64,000 bases of DNA from Datisca glomerata (Eukaryota; Streptophyta; Magnoliopsida; Cucurbitales; Datiscaceae), in the NCBI GenBank assembly GCA_003255025.1, contig QANY01005074.1, forward strand, positions 184,252 to 248,251, written 5' to 3'. The notes below the pieces were generated by a model. The model was not told the DNA's origin and did not search any database. It saw only the letters and a list, made by a program, of their open reading frames with translations. Position 1 is the stretch's first letter, and each line of letters starts with the position of its first letter. Shown here in pieces: positions 34,540 to 45,419 of this stretch. Both the position numbers and the translations under genes were made by a program.

Positions 34540-35443
34540 ATGAAACCCGATAACAATGATGGTTCAAGAACCCAAGGATCGATTTTAAAGAAGAAGAAAC
34601 CCTGACCCGTTTTCTATGACACAAAGAGAACCTTAGGTATAAGACCTAAGGCCCAAATTGATGCTTTGAAAAGAACCAAAGGTATGGTTTAGACGCCACA
34701 CTCAAGAATCAAGAAGGAAAAGTGAATGATAAGTCTAGGTTTTAGACGCCACAAGAATATTCTTGATAAGTCTGAAAAGTTCTAAGAAGAACCAAAGATA
34801 AAACTCTCACAAAAAAATTATATGATCAAAGTTTTTTTAATACATTGTGAAATTATGCTTAAATAGAAAAACTAGAAGCCTAAAGAGTCCTAAAGTTTAT
34901 AAACAACCTAAGCTAAATTTAGAAGATAAATAAATATTAATTATAGTAAATAAGGAACTAGTAATCCACCCAAAAGATTCATATTGGCTGTCCACTTGTA
35001 GGTTAGGATTGCCAAAGTGTCATGCTCCAATAGACTCTTATTGGCTGTCCACTTCTTGGTTAGGATTGTCAATTTATCTTGCTTCCTTGTTATCATTTAA
35101 AATGCCAAGTCAAGCTCCATGTGGACTGCCATATTGAACGCCACATCATGCTCCATGTGGAATGTCATGTAGGATGCCAACTCATCTCCATGTGGGTTGC
35201 CATGTTGTATGCCACATCATGCTCGACCAAGGATGTCATGTTGGATGCCACATCATGCTCCATGTGGCTGCCATGTTGGATGCCACGGCATGCTCCATGT
35301 AGGCTGCCATGTGCCATGTCATACTCCACGTCATACTCATATTGAGTGCTTCAGCCATTCTCTTTTCTCTAACTCTTTTGATTTGACCGCTTGCTACTTG
35401 AAGTAGATCCATCCTTTGAGCTTGTGCAATCGGATCCTTATCA
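34540..35443 (-). repeat. inverted LTR copy, 3' end altered
   Basis: Starts TGATAAGGATCC at 35443 (minus strand) after a purine tract and carries the 36-bp minisatellite. It ends at GGGTTTCAT rather than the normal terminal TTCATATCA; the last ~30 bases are replaced by integrase-end sequence. Confidence 0.78.
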
Positions 35444-35457
35444 TTCCCTCCCTCTTG

Positions 35458-36093
35458 AGAAAGATTTGTCCTCAAATCGTCACCTACGTCAAACGAGAAC
35501 AAGTTAGTGACATGAAATATAGCACTTACATTGTTCTCACCAGGAAGATCTAGCCTGTAGTCATTGTCATTGATTCTTGCAAGGACTTCGAACGATCCAT
35601 CTCCATTAGGTAGCAATTTTGATTTCCTTTGTGTAGGAATCCTTTTCTCTTGCATGTGCCCCCAAACCTAAATTCTAGGTTGTAAAACAAACTTCAAACG
35701 CTCCTTATTAGCTTGCTTAGCATATTGTTCATTCTTCTTTTCTATGTTAGCCCAGACCTTGGCATGTAAATCCTTCATAAAATCTGCATTTTTCTTACCA
35801 ACAAGATTAACATGCTTATATGTAGGTAAAGGTAATATATGCGTAGGAGTTGAAGGATTATAGCCATAAACAACAAAAAAAGGAGAAAAAGAAGTAGAAT
35901 GGAGAAACCTATCATATGCAAACTCAAAATGTGATAACCACTTCTCGCATTGCCTTAAATTCTTTTGAATGATAGCACCCAATAAAGTAGAGAGTGTCCT
36001 ATTAACTACCACAAATTTTCTCATGAACGTACACAAGACATGATTCATCAACCTCATTAATGTACTGGGTGCATTTTTTAAACCATAAATCAT
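35458..36093 (-). pseudogene. RT-integrase in-frame fusion (deleted pol) in inverted copy
   Basis: The frame 36093-35668 opens with RT motifs ([22 protein letters not shown]) and passes directly into the integrase tail ([39 protein letters not shown]). The catalytic Y-x-D-D, the rest of RT, RNase H and the integrase D-D-E core are missing. The join keeps the frame. A downstream frame (35655-35236) holds SKLLPNGDGSFEVLARINDN and LDLPGENNVSAIFHV, the integrase C-terminal part, then runs through the polypurine tract into the LTR. Confidence 0.75.
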
Positions 36094-36545
36094 TACTAAC
36101 CACTCATGCAGTCAATGTTTAGTTTTTAATGTTGTTTTCCCTTCATCTCCCTCTTTCATGCTAATTTGATGATATCCACTTTTAAGATCAATTTTAGTAA
36201 ACAAACAAGAACCATGCCATTCATCAAGCATACCAACTAATCTAGGATTGAGATGGGGATACTTTACAGTGATCTTAGTTATGGCTCGACAATTAATGCA
36301 CATCATCCATGTCCATTCCTTCTTAATCACAAGTAATATGAGAATCGTACTTGGGCTCATGCTTCCATGGGCATTCCCCTTTTCCATGAGCTTGCTCACT
36401 TGTCTTTGCAGCTCCTTTCTCTCATTCGGATATCTTCTATAAGCAGGTTTGTTTTCGATGGGAGCTCCGCAATGAAGTCAATTTGGTGCTCGATTCCCCT
36501 AATTGGTGGCAGCCCTTTTGGCCTCTCCTCGGGGAATACATCTTC
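36094..36545 (-). pseudogene. gypsy RT N-terminal part, inverted copy
   Basis: The open frame 36399-36112 reads KEWTWMMCINCRAITKITVK, then GSCLFTKIDLKSGYHQISMK, the first RT motifs of Ty3/gypsy elements. Upstream, a broken frame reads GLPPIRGIEHQIDF, the usual lead-in. A stop lies before the fusion frame described at 36093. Confidence 0.72.
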
Positions 36546-36723
36546 AAGGTCCTAGAAAAGAGTGATTAAGTTTCTTAGTGGATAAGCAAGCCTCTTTGTA
36601 TAAAAGTACAAGCAAAGGCAACTTGGAACTCAAAGCTCTTTTAATCTCACTCTCTCTTTCATAAGATCTCTCTTTTTTTCTCTTGATTTTTCTCACTCCT
36701 CTCGCCCAACTCTCTATTACTCA

Positions 36724-37302
36724 CTATTTTCTTTTGTTCAAGCACTCCTTCTTTTGAACTCCCACTCTCTTTATTTTGCTCACTCTCTCTTTTTTTTTTT
36801 CATTCTCAATCGCTCTTTGTTCTTCATTCTCTTTTTTCAACTTCAATTGATCTTCTTGCACTTGTTTTGGGGTGAGGGGTATAAGAGTAATAGGTTTCTT
36901 ATCAATTACAAAAGAGTATCTATTTTTGTAACCGTCATGAGTGGATTTTCTATCTAATTTCCACGGTCTCCCCAAGAGAAGATGACTTGCTTGCATTGGC
37001 ACTACATCACACAAAAATTTATCGCAGTACTTGCCAATAGAGAAAGAAACTAACACTTGCTTATGCACCTGGATTTCTCCACTATCATTCGGTCATTTCA
37101 ACTTGTGTGGATTAGAATGTTTTGATATAGGCAAGTTCAGTTTTTCCACCATGTAAGTGCTAGCAACATTAGTACAACTTTCCCCATCAATAATCATATT
37201 ACACACTTTATCATTAACAAGACATCTAGTATGAAAAATATTTTCTTGTTGTACCTTCTCATCTTTTCTAGCTATGGCACTAAAAGCTCTTCTTGTCACC
37301 AA
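36724..37302 (-). pseudogene. gypsy protease, inverted copy
   Basis: The frame 37302-37093 has VCNMIIDGESCTNVASTYMV, with the catalytic Asp retained but the second Gly changed to Glu. After one stop the frame 37068-36724 continues GKYCDKFLCDVVPMQASHLL, LGRPWKLDRKSTHDGYKNRY and a charged Lys/Glu tail. This domain would process the polyprotein. Confidence 0.75.
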
Positions 37303-37775
37303 GAGATCCCCTTCAACCGATTCTTTACTGTCACTTGCATCCTCTAGTGGTGGAATGAACTCCTCTTTAGATTCACTTTTGATTTCTACATTCTTGCTTT
37401 TCTACGATGGAATTTTCATCTTATTGCTATTCAAATTGTTATCCACCCTCTCACCAAGCCTATCTTCTCTTTTTTCATGTCGGAATCCCCTATATCCAAC
37501 CCCATGGCCTAATCTGCCCATGTGAGAAGTCGCTCCTCTTCATCAAAGTAGTTCCCCAATTCTTCCTCACACTTAACCCTAGGTGATCGTCTCTCCCTCT
37601 GATGCCCAATTGGAGCTATAGGTGTCTCCACCCGTGTTTCCATCTGATCAATCCTCTTATGCAATCATTCCAGGCCCTCTCCTAACATTCTGTTAAATTC
37701 ACCTACTAACGCCTTCATTTGTAACTTTGACATGCCAACTTCCGCCATTCCTCCAATATCATTGTTGTTTGACAT
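37303..37775 (-). pseudogene. gypsy gag N-terminus with core deleted, inverted copy
   Basis: Begins MSNNNDIGGMAEVGMSKLQM at 37775 and stays close to the forward gag for about 100 codons with a few stops. It then skips the whole Retrotrans_gag core and knuckle, resuming in the acidic linker (ESKEEFIPPLEDASDSKESV). The join falls at AAGCAAGAATG. The deletion removes the particle-forming part. Confidence 0.72.
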
Positions 37776-37956
37776 ACTTGAAAGAGAATAAGATAAGAAA
37801 AAATGGACCTCAAATCTCTTCCTCACGTGTTTACACTCTAAGTTTGAGGTTCACTCAATTTCTCTCGTGTTTCACTCAAAATATTTGGCTTTTACCCTCT
37901 GATTTTCTCACACACTCTTTCCTTTTACCACTCTTAGTTTTCTCTTTCTATCTAAT

Positions 37957-38167
37957 TGGCAAGTACTGCGATAAAGTTTTGTGTGATGTAGTGCCAATGC
38001 AAGCAAGTCATCTTCTCTTGGGGAGACCGTGGAAATTAGATAGAAAAGCCACTCATGACAGTTACAAATATAGATACTCTTTTGTAATTGATAAGAAACC
38101 TATTACTCCTATACCCCCTCACCCCAAAACAAGTGTAAGAAGATCAATTGAAGTTGAAAAGAGAGAA
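37957..38167 (+). pseudogene. gypsy protease C-terminal fragment, right-hand segment
   Basis: Reads GKYCDKVLCDVVPMQASHLL, LGRPWKLDRKATHDSYKYRY, FVIDKKPITPIP, nearly the same as the inverted copy's protease. It starts abruptly at the end of the inverted segment, so protease sequence lies on both sides of the inversion. Confidence 0.72.
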
Positions 38168-38302
38168 TGAAGAACAAAGAGTGATTGAGAATGAAAAAGA
38201 GAGAGAGAGTGAGCAAAATAAAGAGCGGAAAAATTCAATTACATCACAATAAAAAATGAGATCAAGAGAGCATTATTTTCACATCAACCCATTATTGTAA
38301 TT

Positions 38303-38861
38303 ATGTACAAAGAGGCTCTTTTATGTACTAATGATCTCGCCGGTTCTTTGCCAAGCAATATTGTTTCACTTTTGCAGATGTTTGTAATTCACAACGGTCA
38401 TGAGTCCATGAAGCATTTAAAGGAGCAACACAAGATGAATAAAATACATGCTCGTTGGGTGGAGTTCATTAAGACATTCTCATATGTCAGTCGGTACAAA
38501 CAAAATGGAAAAAGGAAGGCCGAATTCGTTATGCAGATACATGAGAAGGCAAAACTCAATATTGTAAGGAGAACGGAGCAATATGCAAAACAAGCCAACA
38601 AAGAGTGTCATAAATTGGTTTTTGATCACGGAGATTGGGTTTGCGTGCACATGAGAAAGGAACGGTTTACAAGGCAAAGACATTCCAAGCTGCTACTTAG
38701 AGGGGATGATCCATTCCAAGTCCTTGAAAGACTTAAAGACAATGTCTACAAGCTAGATCTTCTTAGTGAGTACAATATAGTTTTACTTTTAATGTGACTA
38801 ACTTGTCACCGTTTGATGTAGGTGAGGATTTGAGGACAAATCTTTCTCAAGAAGGAGGGAA
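38303..38861 (+). pseudogene. deleted pol: linker, RNase H tail and integrase tail in one frame
   Basis: One open frame (38303-38797) strings together the protease-RT linker (LLCTNDLAGSLPSNIVSLLQ), the RNase H tail (FVIHNGHESMKHLKEQHKMN, ARWVEFIKTFSYVSRYKQ) and the integrase tail (KRKAEFVMQIHEKAKLNIVR, FDHGDWVCVHMRKERF). RT and the integrase core are missing at two joins, both keeping frame. After a small frame change the usual ending (VGEDLRTNLSQEGGND) leads into the polypurine tract AAGAAGGAGGGAA (38849-38861). Confidence 0.75.
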
Positions 38862-39740
38862 TGATGAGGATCCGGTTGCACAAGCTCAAAGGATGGATCC
38901 ACTTCAAGTATAAAGAGGCCAAATCACAAAAGCTAGAGAAAATATAATGGCTGAAGCACTCAATAGGAGTATGACGTGGAGCATGACGTGGAGTGTGACG
39001 TGGAATATGACAGCCTGTGTGGAGCATGGCGTGGCATCCAACATGACAGCCCCCATGGAGGATGATGTGGCATCCAACATGACATCCTACATGAACCATG
39101 ACATGGAATCCAACATGGCAGCCGACATGGAGCATGATGTGATATCCAACATGGCAGCCTATATAGGAAAGACATCCTACATGGCATTACCCTTGGAGCA
39201 TGATGTAGCGTTCAATATGGCAGTCCACATGGACCATGACATGACATTTTAAATGATGACAAGGAAGCAAGACACCTTGGCAATCATAACCAAGAAGTGG
39301 ACAGCCCTAGGAGTCTTTGGGTGGATTATAATTTCCTTAGTTTAGGTTATTTAAACACTTTAGAACTCTTTAGGCTTCTAGTTTTTCTATTTAAGCATGA
39401 TTTCACAATGTATTAAAAAACTTTGATCAATATAATTTGTTTGTGAGAGTTTTCTCTTTGGTTCTTCTTAGAACTTTTTCAGACTTATCAAGAATATTCT
39501 TGTGGTGCCTAAAACCTAGACTTATCACTCACTTTTCCTTCTTGTTCTTGAGTATGGCATCTAAACACTACCTTCGGTTCTTTTCGAAGCATCAATTTGG
39601 GTCTTAGGTCTTACACCTAAGGTTCTCTTTGTGTCATAGAAAATGGGTCTGGGTTTCTGCTTCTTTAAAATCAATTCTTGGGTTCTTGAACCATCATTGT
39701 TATCGGGTTTCATCGCAAAGCGACGGTGAGGTTCATATCA
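38862..39740 (+). repeat. 3' LTR of the gypsy composite (879 bp)
   Basis: Begins TGATGAGGATCC directly after the polypurine tract and ends TTCATATCA, then satellite CAGAGTC. It contains the 36-bp minisatellite near its start and the same 3' half as the 5' LTR. About 40 bases present in the 5' LTR are absent near 39330. Confidence 0.85.
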
Positions 39741-40130
39741 CAGAGTCAAAATCACCCAATGGGCCGTTTTTAGGTCCAAACTGGATGAACTTGGCAAAAC
39801 ATGGATCTTTTGGGTATGACATATACTCAAACAGACTTTTGACACCCAATACATGTTTGGGATAGGAATTGGAATTATTGTGGTCATTTTAGGTTCTTCT
39901 AGTGCCGTACGAAGTTAGAAAGATCCAATGGGATGCGTTCATGCCCAAACTAGATGAAATTTGCTTAAATTGGCTCTTTTAGGCATAACATGTACTCGAA
40001 ATGACTTTTAACACCCTATACACGTTTAAGATAAGATTTTGGGCTATTGTGGTGATTTTAGGTGCTTCTAGTGACATACAAAGTCATTGGGACATTTTGA
40101 CTCAGCATGGCCAAATGTGCCAAGTTTAGC
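39741..40130 (-). repeat. satellite remnant with an orientation flip at its right edge
   Basis: Two reverse-orientation monomers run to about 40085. The next ~45 bp hold short forward-orientation words (TTTTGACTCAGCATGGC near 40096 and CCAAGTTTAGCCATGAG near 40113), so the satellite is inverted and rearranged just before the GA array. Confidence 0.75.
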
Positions 40131-42205
40131 CATGAGATAGAAAAGGAGAGGGAGAGAGAGAGAGAGGGGAGCGAGAGAGATAGAGAGAGGAAGATGGGGA
40201 GAGAGAAATAAGGGGGAACGAGAGAGAGATAGGGAGAGGAAGACGAGCAGAGAGATAGAGTGAGAGGGAGTGAGAGAATGAGAGGGTGAGAGAGAATAAG
40301 AGAGAGAGAGAGAGAAAGATGATGGGAAAGTGAAAGAGGGAGAGAGTGAGGGGGAGGGAATGAGGGTGTTAGAGAATGAGGGAGAGAGAGAGGGAGAGAG
40401 AGAGAAGAAAAAAAGAGTGGTTGAGTGAGAGAGAAAAAGAGAGTGCGGGGAGGGAGAGAGATTTAACAGAGAGAGATTGAGTGAGTAAGAGAGTGAGAGA
40501 GAGGAGAAGAGAGAGAGGGACAAACAGAGAGAGACAGGGAGAAGAGAGAGAGAGAGGAAGACGGGCAGAGAGAGAGCAAGAGAGAATGAGAGAGTGAGAG
40601 AGAATAAGAGAGAGAGAGAGAGATGATGGGAAAGCGAAAGAGGGAGAGAGAGTGAGGGGGGAGGGAATGAGGGTGTTAGAGAATGAGGGAGAGAGAGAGC
40701 AAGAGAGATTGATAAATAATGAAAGAGAGAGAGGGGGAGAGAGAGAGAAGAAAAAAAGAGTGGTTGAGAGAGAGAGAGACACACAGAAAAATGAGAGAGA
40801 AAGAGATAACAGAAAAGTGAGAGAGAAAAAGAAAGTGCGGGGGAGGGAGAGAGATTTAACAGAGAGAGATTGAGTGAGTAAGAGAGTGAGAGAGAGATGA
40901 GAGGAGAGAGAGGGACAGACAGAGAGAGACAGGGAGAAGAGAGAGAGAGAAAAGGAGAGAGACTGGGAGAGAGTGGGAGAGAGAGTGTGTGTGAGTAAGA
41001 GAGAGAGTGGGAGAGAGTGTGTGTGTGAGTAAGAGAGAGAGTGAGGAGAGAGAGCGAGAGAGAAAGAGAGAGAAAAAGGGAGAGGGGGAAAAAGAGAGAG
41101 GGGAGAGAGAGAGAGCGAGAGAGAGAGAGATAACGGGAAAGCGAGAGAGCGAGAGAGAGTTAGGGATAGAGAGAATGAAGGCGTGTGGGATAAAAAGATA
41201 AATGGAGATAGAGATAGAGAGAGAGAGGGTGAAAGAGAGAGTAAGGGAGAGAGAGTGAATAGGAGAGAGAGAGAGAGAGACTGTGTGTGTGTGTGTGTGT
41301 GTGTTGGAGAGAGAGAGATAACGGGAAAGTGAGAGTTAGGGATAGAGAGAATGAGGGCTTATGGGATAGATAGGTAGAAAGAGTGACAGGGAACGAGACA
41401 GAGAGAGAAAGAGAGCGAGAAAGAGACAGAGTGTGGGAAAGAGAGTGAGTGAGTGTGTGTGTGTGCGTGTGTGTAAGTGAGTGTGTGTGTGTTGGAGGGA
41501 GAGAGAGATAGAAAGAGAGAAATAGAAAGAAAGAGAGAAAAGAGAGAGAGAGTGAGATAGAAAAGGAGAGAGTGTGTGTGAGAAAGAAAATGAGAGAAAG
41601 AGAGGGAGAGAGAAAGTAAGAGAGAGTATGTGTGCTGGAGAGAGAGGAAGAGAGAGAGAGAGTGAGTGAGAGACAAAAGGAAAAAGAGGGAGAGAGAGAG
41701 AGAGACAAAATGAGAGAAGGAGAGATAGATAGATAGAGAGCGCGACAAAGAGAGAGAGAGTGAGTGAGAGAGATAGAGATAGAGATAGAGAGAGAGAGAG
41801 AGTACAGAGAGAGCAAGACACAGAGAGAGAGGGGGAGAAAGAGAGAGAGAAGAGAGAGTGAGTAAGAGATAAAATAGGAGAGAGAGAGGGAGAGGCAGAA
41901 TGAGAGAAGGAGGGAGAGAAGGAGAGATAGATAGATAGAGAGCGCGACAAAATGCGAGAGAGTTAGTGAGAGAGAGATAGAGATAAAGAAAGAGAGAGAG
42001 AGAGTATAGAGAGACAGTAAGACACACAGAGAGAGGGGAGAGAGGGAGAGAGAAAGAAAGATTTAGAGCAAGGGAGAGAGAAAATGAGGGAGTGAGACAT
42101 AGATATATAGGTAGAGAGAGCGACAAAGAGAGAGGGTGAGGGGTGGGAGAGAGAGATAAGAGGGGACCGCGAGAGAGATAGGGGGTGGAGAGAAATGGAG
42201 AAAGG

Positions 42206-42224
42206 GAGATATATATATATATAN

Positions 42225-42253
<29 letters not shown>
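42206..42253. repeat. (AT)n microsatellite with an ambiguous base
   Basis: A near-pure AT run inside the GA array. Position 42224 is N, the only undetermined base I noticed, so the assembly was uncertain here and the length of the run may be wrong. Confidence 0.9.
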
Positions 42254-42255
<2 letters not shown>

Positions 42256-42646
42256 CGAGAAAATGAGAGGGAGAGAGAGTGAGTGGGAAAGAATAAGAGA
42301 GTGAGAGATATATAGATAGATAGAGCGACAGAGCGACAGAGAGAAAGAGAGCGAGAAAGAGAGAGAGAGCAAGAGAGAGTGGGAGAGAGAGTGAGAGATA
42401 AAGAGAATGACTGGTAGAGAGAGAAGAGAAGAGAAGAGAGAGAAGGGGGACGTCAATAGAGAGAAAGCGAGCAATAGAAAGAGACAAAGGGGGATGAGAG
42501 AGAGCGAGAGAGATGGAGAGAGAGAGAGACAGAAAGAGAGAGAGCCAGAGAGAGATAGAAAAGTGAGAGAGAAAGTGAGAGACATAACAGGGGAGTGAAA
42601 GAGAGAAAGAGAGAGAGATAAGGGATTGAGAGCACGAGAGAGTGAG

Positions 42647-42689
<43 letters not shown>

Positions 42690-43102
42690 GTGTGTGTGTG
42701 AGTGATGGAGAGAGAGAATGAGGGAGAGAGATAGATAGATACAACGACAAAGAGAGAGAGAGAGAAAGAGAGAAAGAGGGAGAGAGAGTGTGAGAGAGAG
42801 AGAGTTAAGGATATAGAGATAGTGTGTGAGTAAGTGAGTGAGAGAAGAGAGAAAGTCAGAGAGTGTGAGGGTGAGGGAGAGAGAGATAATTAGGAACCGA
42901 GAGAAAGAGGGGGGAGAGAGAGAATGAGCGAGTGAGGGATAGATAGATTGAGAGTGTGATAGAGAGAGAGAACGGGGGAGCGAATGAGAGAGAGAAGGAA
43001 AGAGAGTGTGAGTGAGCGAGAGAGAAAATGAGAGAGTGAGAGATAGAAAGATAGATAGAGAGAGAGATGACGGGGGGAGAGAGATGACGAAAAAAGAGGG
43101 GG

Positions 43103-43135
<33 letters not shown>

Positions 43136-43267
43136 GGAAAGAGTGGGGAGAGGGAGAGACAGATAACTAAGGACTGGGAGAGAGGGGGGGAAAGAGAGGG
43201 GGAGAGAGAGAATGAGGGAGTGAGGGATAGATAGATTGAGAGTGCGATAGAGAGAGAGACAGAGAGA

Positions 43268-44160
43268 GAGCGGGAGAGGAAGAGAGAGAGAAAAAGATAG
43301 AAGGGGTAAAAGAGAGAGAGGGGAGAGAGAGAGTTAGAATGGGAGAGAGAGAGAGCGAGAAAGAGAGGGAAAACAGGAAAGCGAGAGAGCGAGAGAGAAT
43401 TAGAGATAGGGAGAATGAGGACGTGTGGGATAAATAGATAGAGAGAGAGCGATAAAGAGAGAGAGGGTGAGAGAGAGTGGGAGAGAGAGAGAGTAAGGGG
43501 GAGAGAGGGAGAGTGAGTGGGAGAGAGAGTGTGTGTGTATGTGTTGGGGAGAGAGAGTGAGAGAGAGAGAGTTAGGGATAGAGAGAATGAGGGCGTGTGG
43601 GATAGATAAAGAGAGAGTGACAGAGTGCAAGAGAGAGAAAGAGACAAAGTGAGGGAAAGAGAGAGAGAGTGAGTTAGAGAGAGAGTGTGTGTGTGTGTTA
43701 GAAGGAGAGTGAAGAGAGAGAGTGAGATAGAAAAGGAGAGTGAGAGAGTGAGATAGAAAAGGAGCGAGAGAGGGGGAGAGAGTGAGAAAGAGAGGGTGTC
43801 TGTGTTGGAGAGAAAGGGAGAGGGTAGAGAGTGTGTGTGTTGGAGAAAGGGAGAGAGAGAGAAGAGAGAATGAGTGAGAGACAAAAGGAGAGAGAGTGAG
43901 TGAGGTAATGAGAGAAGGAGATATAGATAGATAGAGAGCGCGACAAAGAGTGAGAAAGAGAGTGAGAGAGAGATAGAGAGAGAAAGGGAGATAGAGTAAA
44001 GAGAGCAAGACACAGAGAGAGAGGGGGAGAGAGGGAGAGAGTAAGAGATAGCAAGGGAGAGAGAAATTGAGGGAGTGAGAGATAGATATATAGATAGAGA
44101 GAGCGACAAATAGAGAGGGTGAGGGGAGGGAGAAAGAGATAAAAGGGGACCGCGAGAGAG
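43268..44160 (+). repeat. segmental duplication within the GA array, copy 1
   Basis: Near-identical to about 46290-47190, at an offset of 3,025 bp (for example TAGAGATAGG at 43401 and 46426; GTTAGGG at 43571 and 46596). The conservation is far higher than between anchor units, so the duplication is recent. Confidence 0.85.
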
Positions 44161-45374
44161 AGTGTGAAGGAGAGAAAGGGAGAGAGAGATAGAGAGAGAA
44201 GAGAGAGGAGGATAAAGAGAGTAATAGAAAGAGGCAAAGGGGAGGGGGAGAGCGAGAGAGATGGAGAGAAAGAGAGAGCCAGAGAGAGATAGAAAGAGGG
44301 AGAGCGAGAGAGATAGAAAAGTGATAGAGATAGAGAGAAAGAGAGAGTGAGATAGATAGATAAAGAGAGAGGGAGAGAGAGAGATCTCGAGGTTAAGAGA
44401 GAGAGAGACATAATGAGGTTAAGAGAGAGAAAGATAATGGGAGAAACGGAGAGAGAGATAGAGAGGGAGAAAGAGAGAGAGGGAGAGTGAGGGAGAGAGA
44501 AAGAGAGTGAGTGAATGAGAGAGAGAGAAGAGAGAAAAGAGTGGGAGAGTGAGAGAGAGAAGAGAGAGAGAGGGAGAGAGGGAGAAAGAGCAAGGGAGAG
44601 TGCGTGAGGGAGAGAGAAAGAGACTGATGAGAGAGAGAAAGAGACTGATGAGAGAGAAAAAGAGAGAGAGAGACAAGAAAGAAAGAGAATGAGTGTGAGA
44701 GAGAGATAACAGAAAAATGGGAGAGAGAAAGAGAGTGTAGGGGAGGAAGAAAGATTTAACAGAGAGAGGGAGTGAGGGAGAGAGAGTGAGTGAGAGAGAG
44801 ACAAAGAGAAGAGACAGAGAGAGAAGGAGAGAGTGGGAGAGAGTGGTAGAGAGAGAGAAAGTGAGGGAGTGAGTGAGAGAGCGAGAGAGAGAATAGAGAA
44901 ACAAGAGAAAGAGGAGAGAGAGCGCAGAGAGTGAGTGAGGAGAGAGAGGGAGAGAGGGAAAGAGAGCGAGAAAGAGTGAGGGGGAGAGAGATAGAGAGGG
45001 GAGAGAGAGAAAGAAAGTAAGAGAGGGAGTGAGAGAGAGAAAGAGAGAAATAACAGGAAAGCGAGAGGGCGAGAGAGATTTAGGGATAGAGAGAATGAGG
45101 TGTGTGGGACAAATAGATAGATAGAGAAAGCGATATAGAGAGAGATAACGGGAGAGAGAGTGAGTGAGTGGGAGTGTGTGTGTGTGTGTGTGTGTGTGTT
45201 GGTGAGAGAGAGAGAGCGAGAATGAGAGAGAGAGATAACAGGACAACCATAGAGAGAGAGAGAGTTAGGGATAGAGAGAATGAGGGCATCTGGGATAGAT
45301 ATATAGAGAGAGTGACAAAGAGGGAGAGAGAGATAGAGTGCGAGAAATAGAGAGAGTGAGGGAAAAAGAGAGAG

Positions 45375-45419
<45 letters not shown>

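Larger units (their letters stand above)
34502..37956 (-). mobile_element. inverted, internally deleted gypsy copy inside the composite
   Basis: Read on the minus strand: leader (37956-37776), gag N-terminus, protease, partial RT fused to integrase C-terminus, polypurine tract (35457-35444) and LTR (35443-34540). It lacks a 5' LTR, gag core, RT active site, RNase H and integrase core. No target-site duplication flanks it. At the left edge, about 45 bp (34502-34546) repeat the end of its own integrase (35466-35512) and join the LTR at TTTCAT, so the edge arose by a microhomology join. Confidence 0.78.
30718..39740 (+). mobile_element. Ty3/gypsy LTR retrotransposon, mosaic with inverted internal relative
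   Basis: A 9-kb locus bounded by plus-strand LTRs beginning TGATGAGGATCC and ending TTCATATCA. Flanking satellite gives CAGAC on the left and CAGAG on the right, a 5-bp duplication with one mismatch, so the outer ends came from one insertion. Order: 5' LTR, primer site, long leader, gag, protease, then an inverted segment (34502-37956), then a second protease fragment, an RNase H/integrase remnant, polypurine tract and 3' LTR. The right-hand protease is much closer to the inverted copy's than to the left-hand one, so at least two subfamilies are mixed. Confidence 0.88.

Noticed and set aside
43571..43600. Telomere-like GTTAGGG words in the GA array
   Set aside because: TTAGGG occurs once per anchor unit, never as tandem TTTAGGG, so it is not telomeric repeat.
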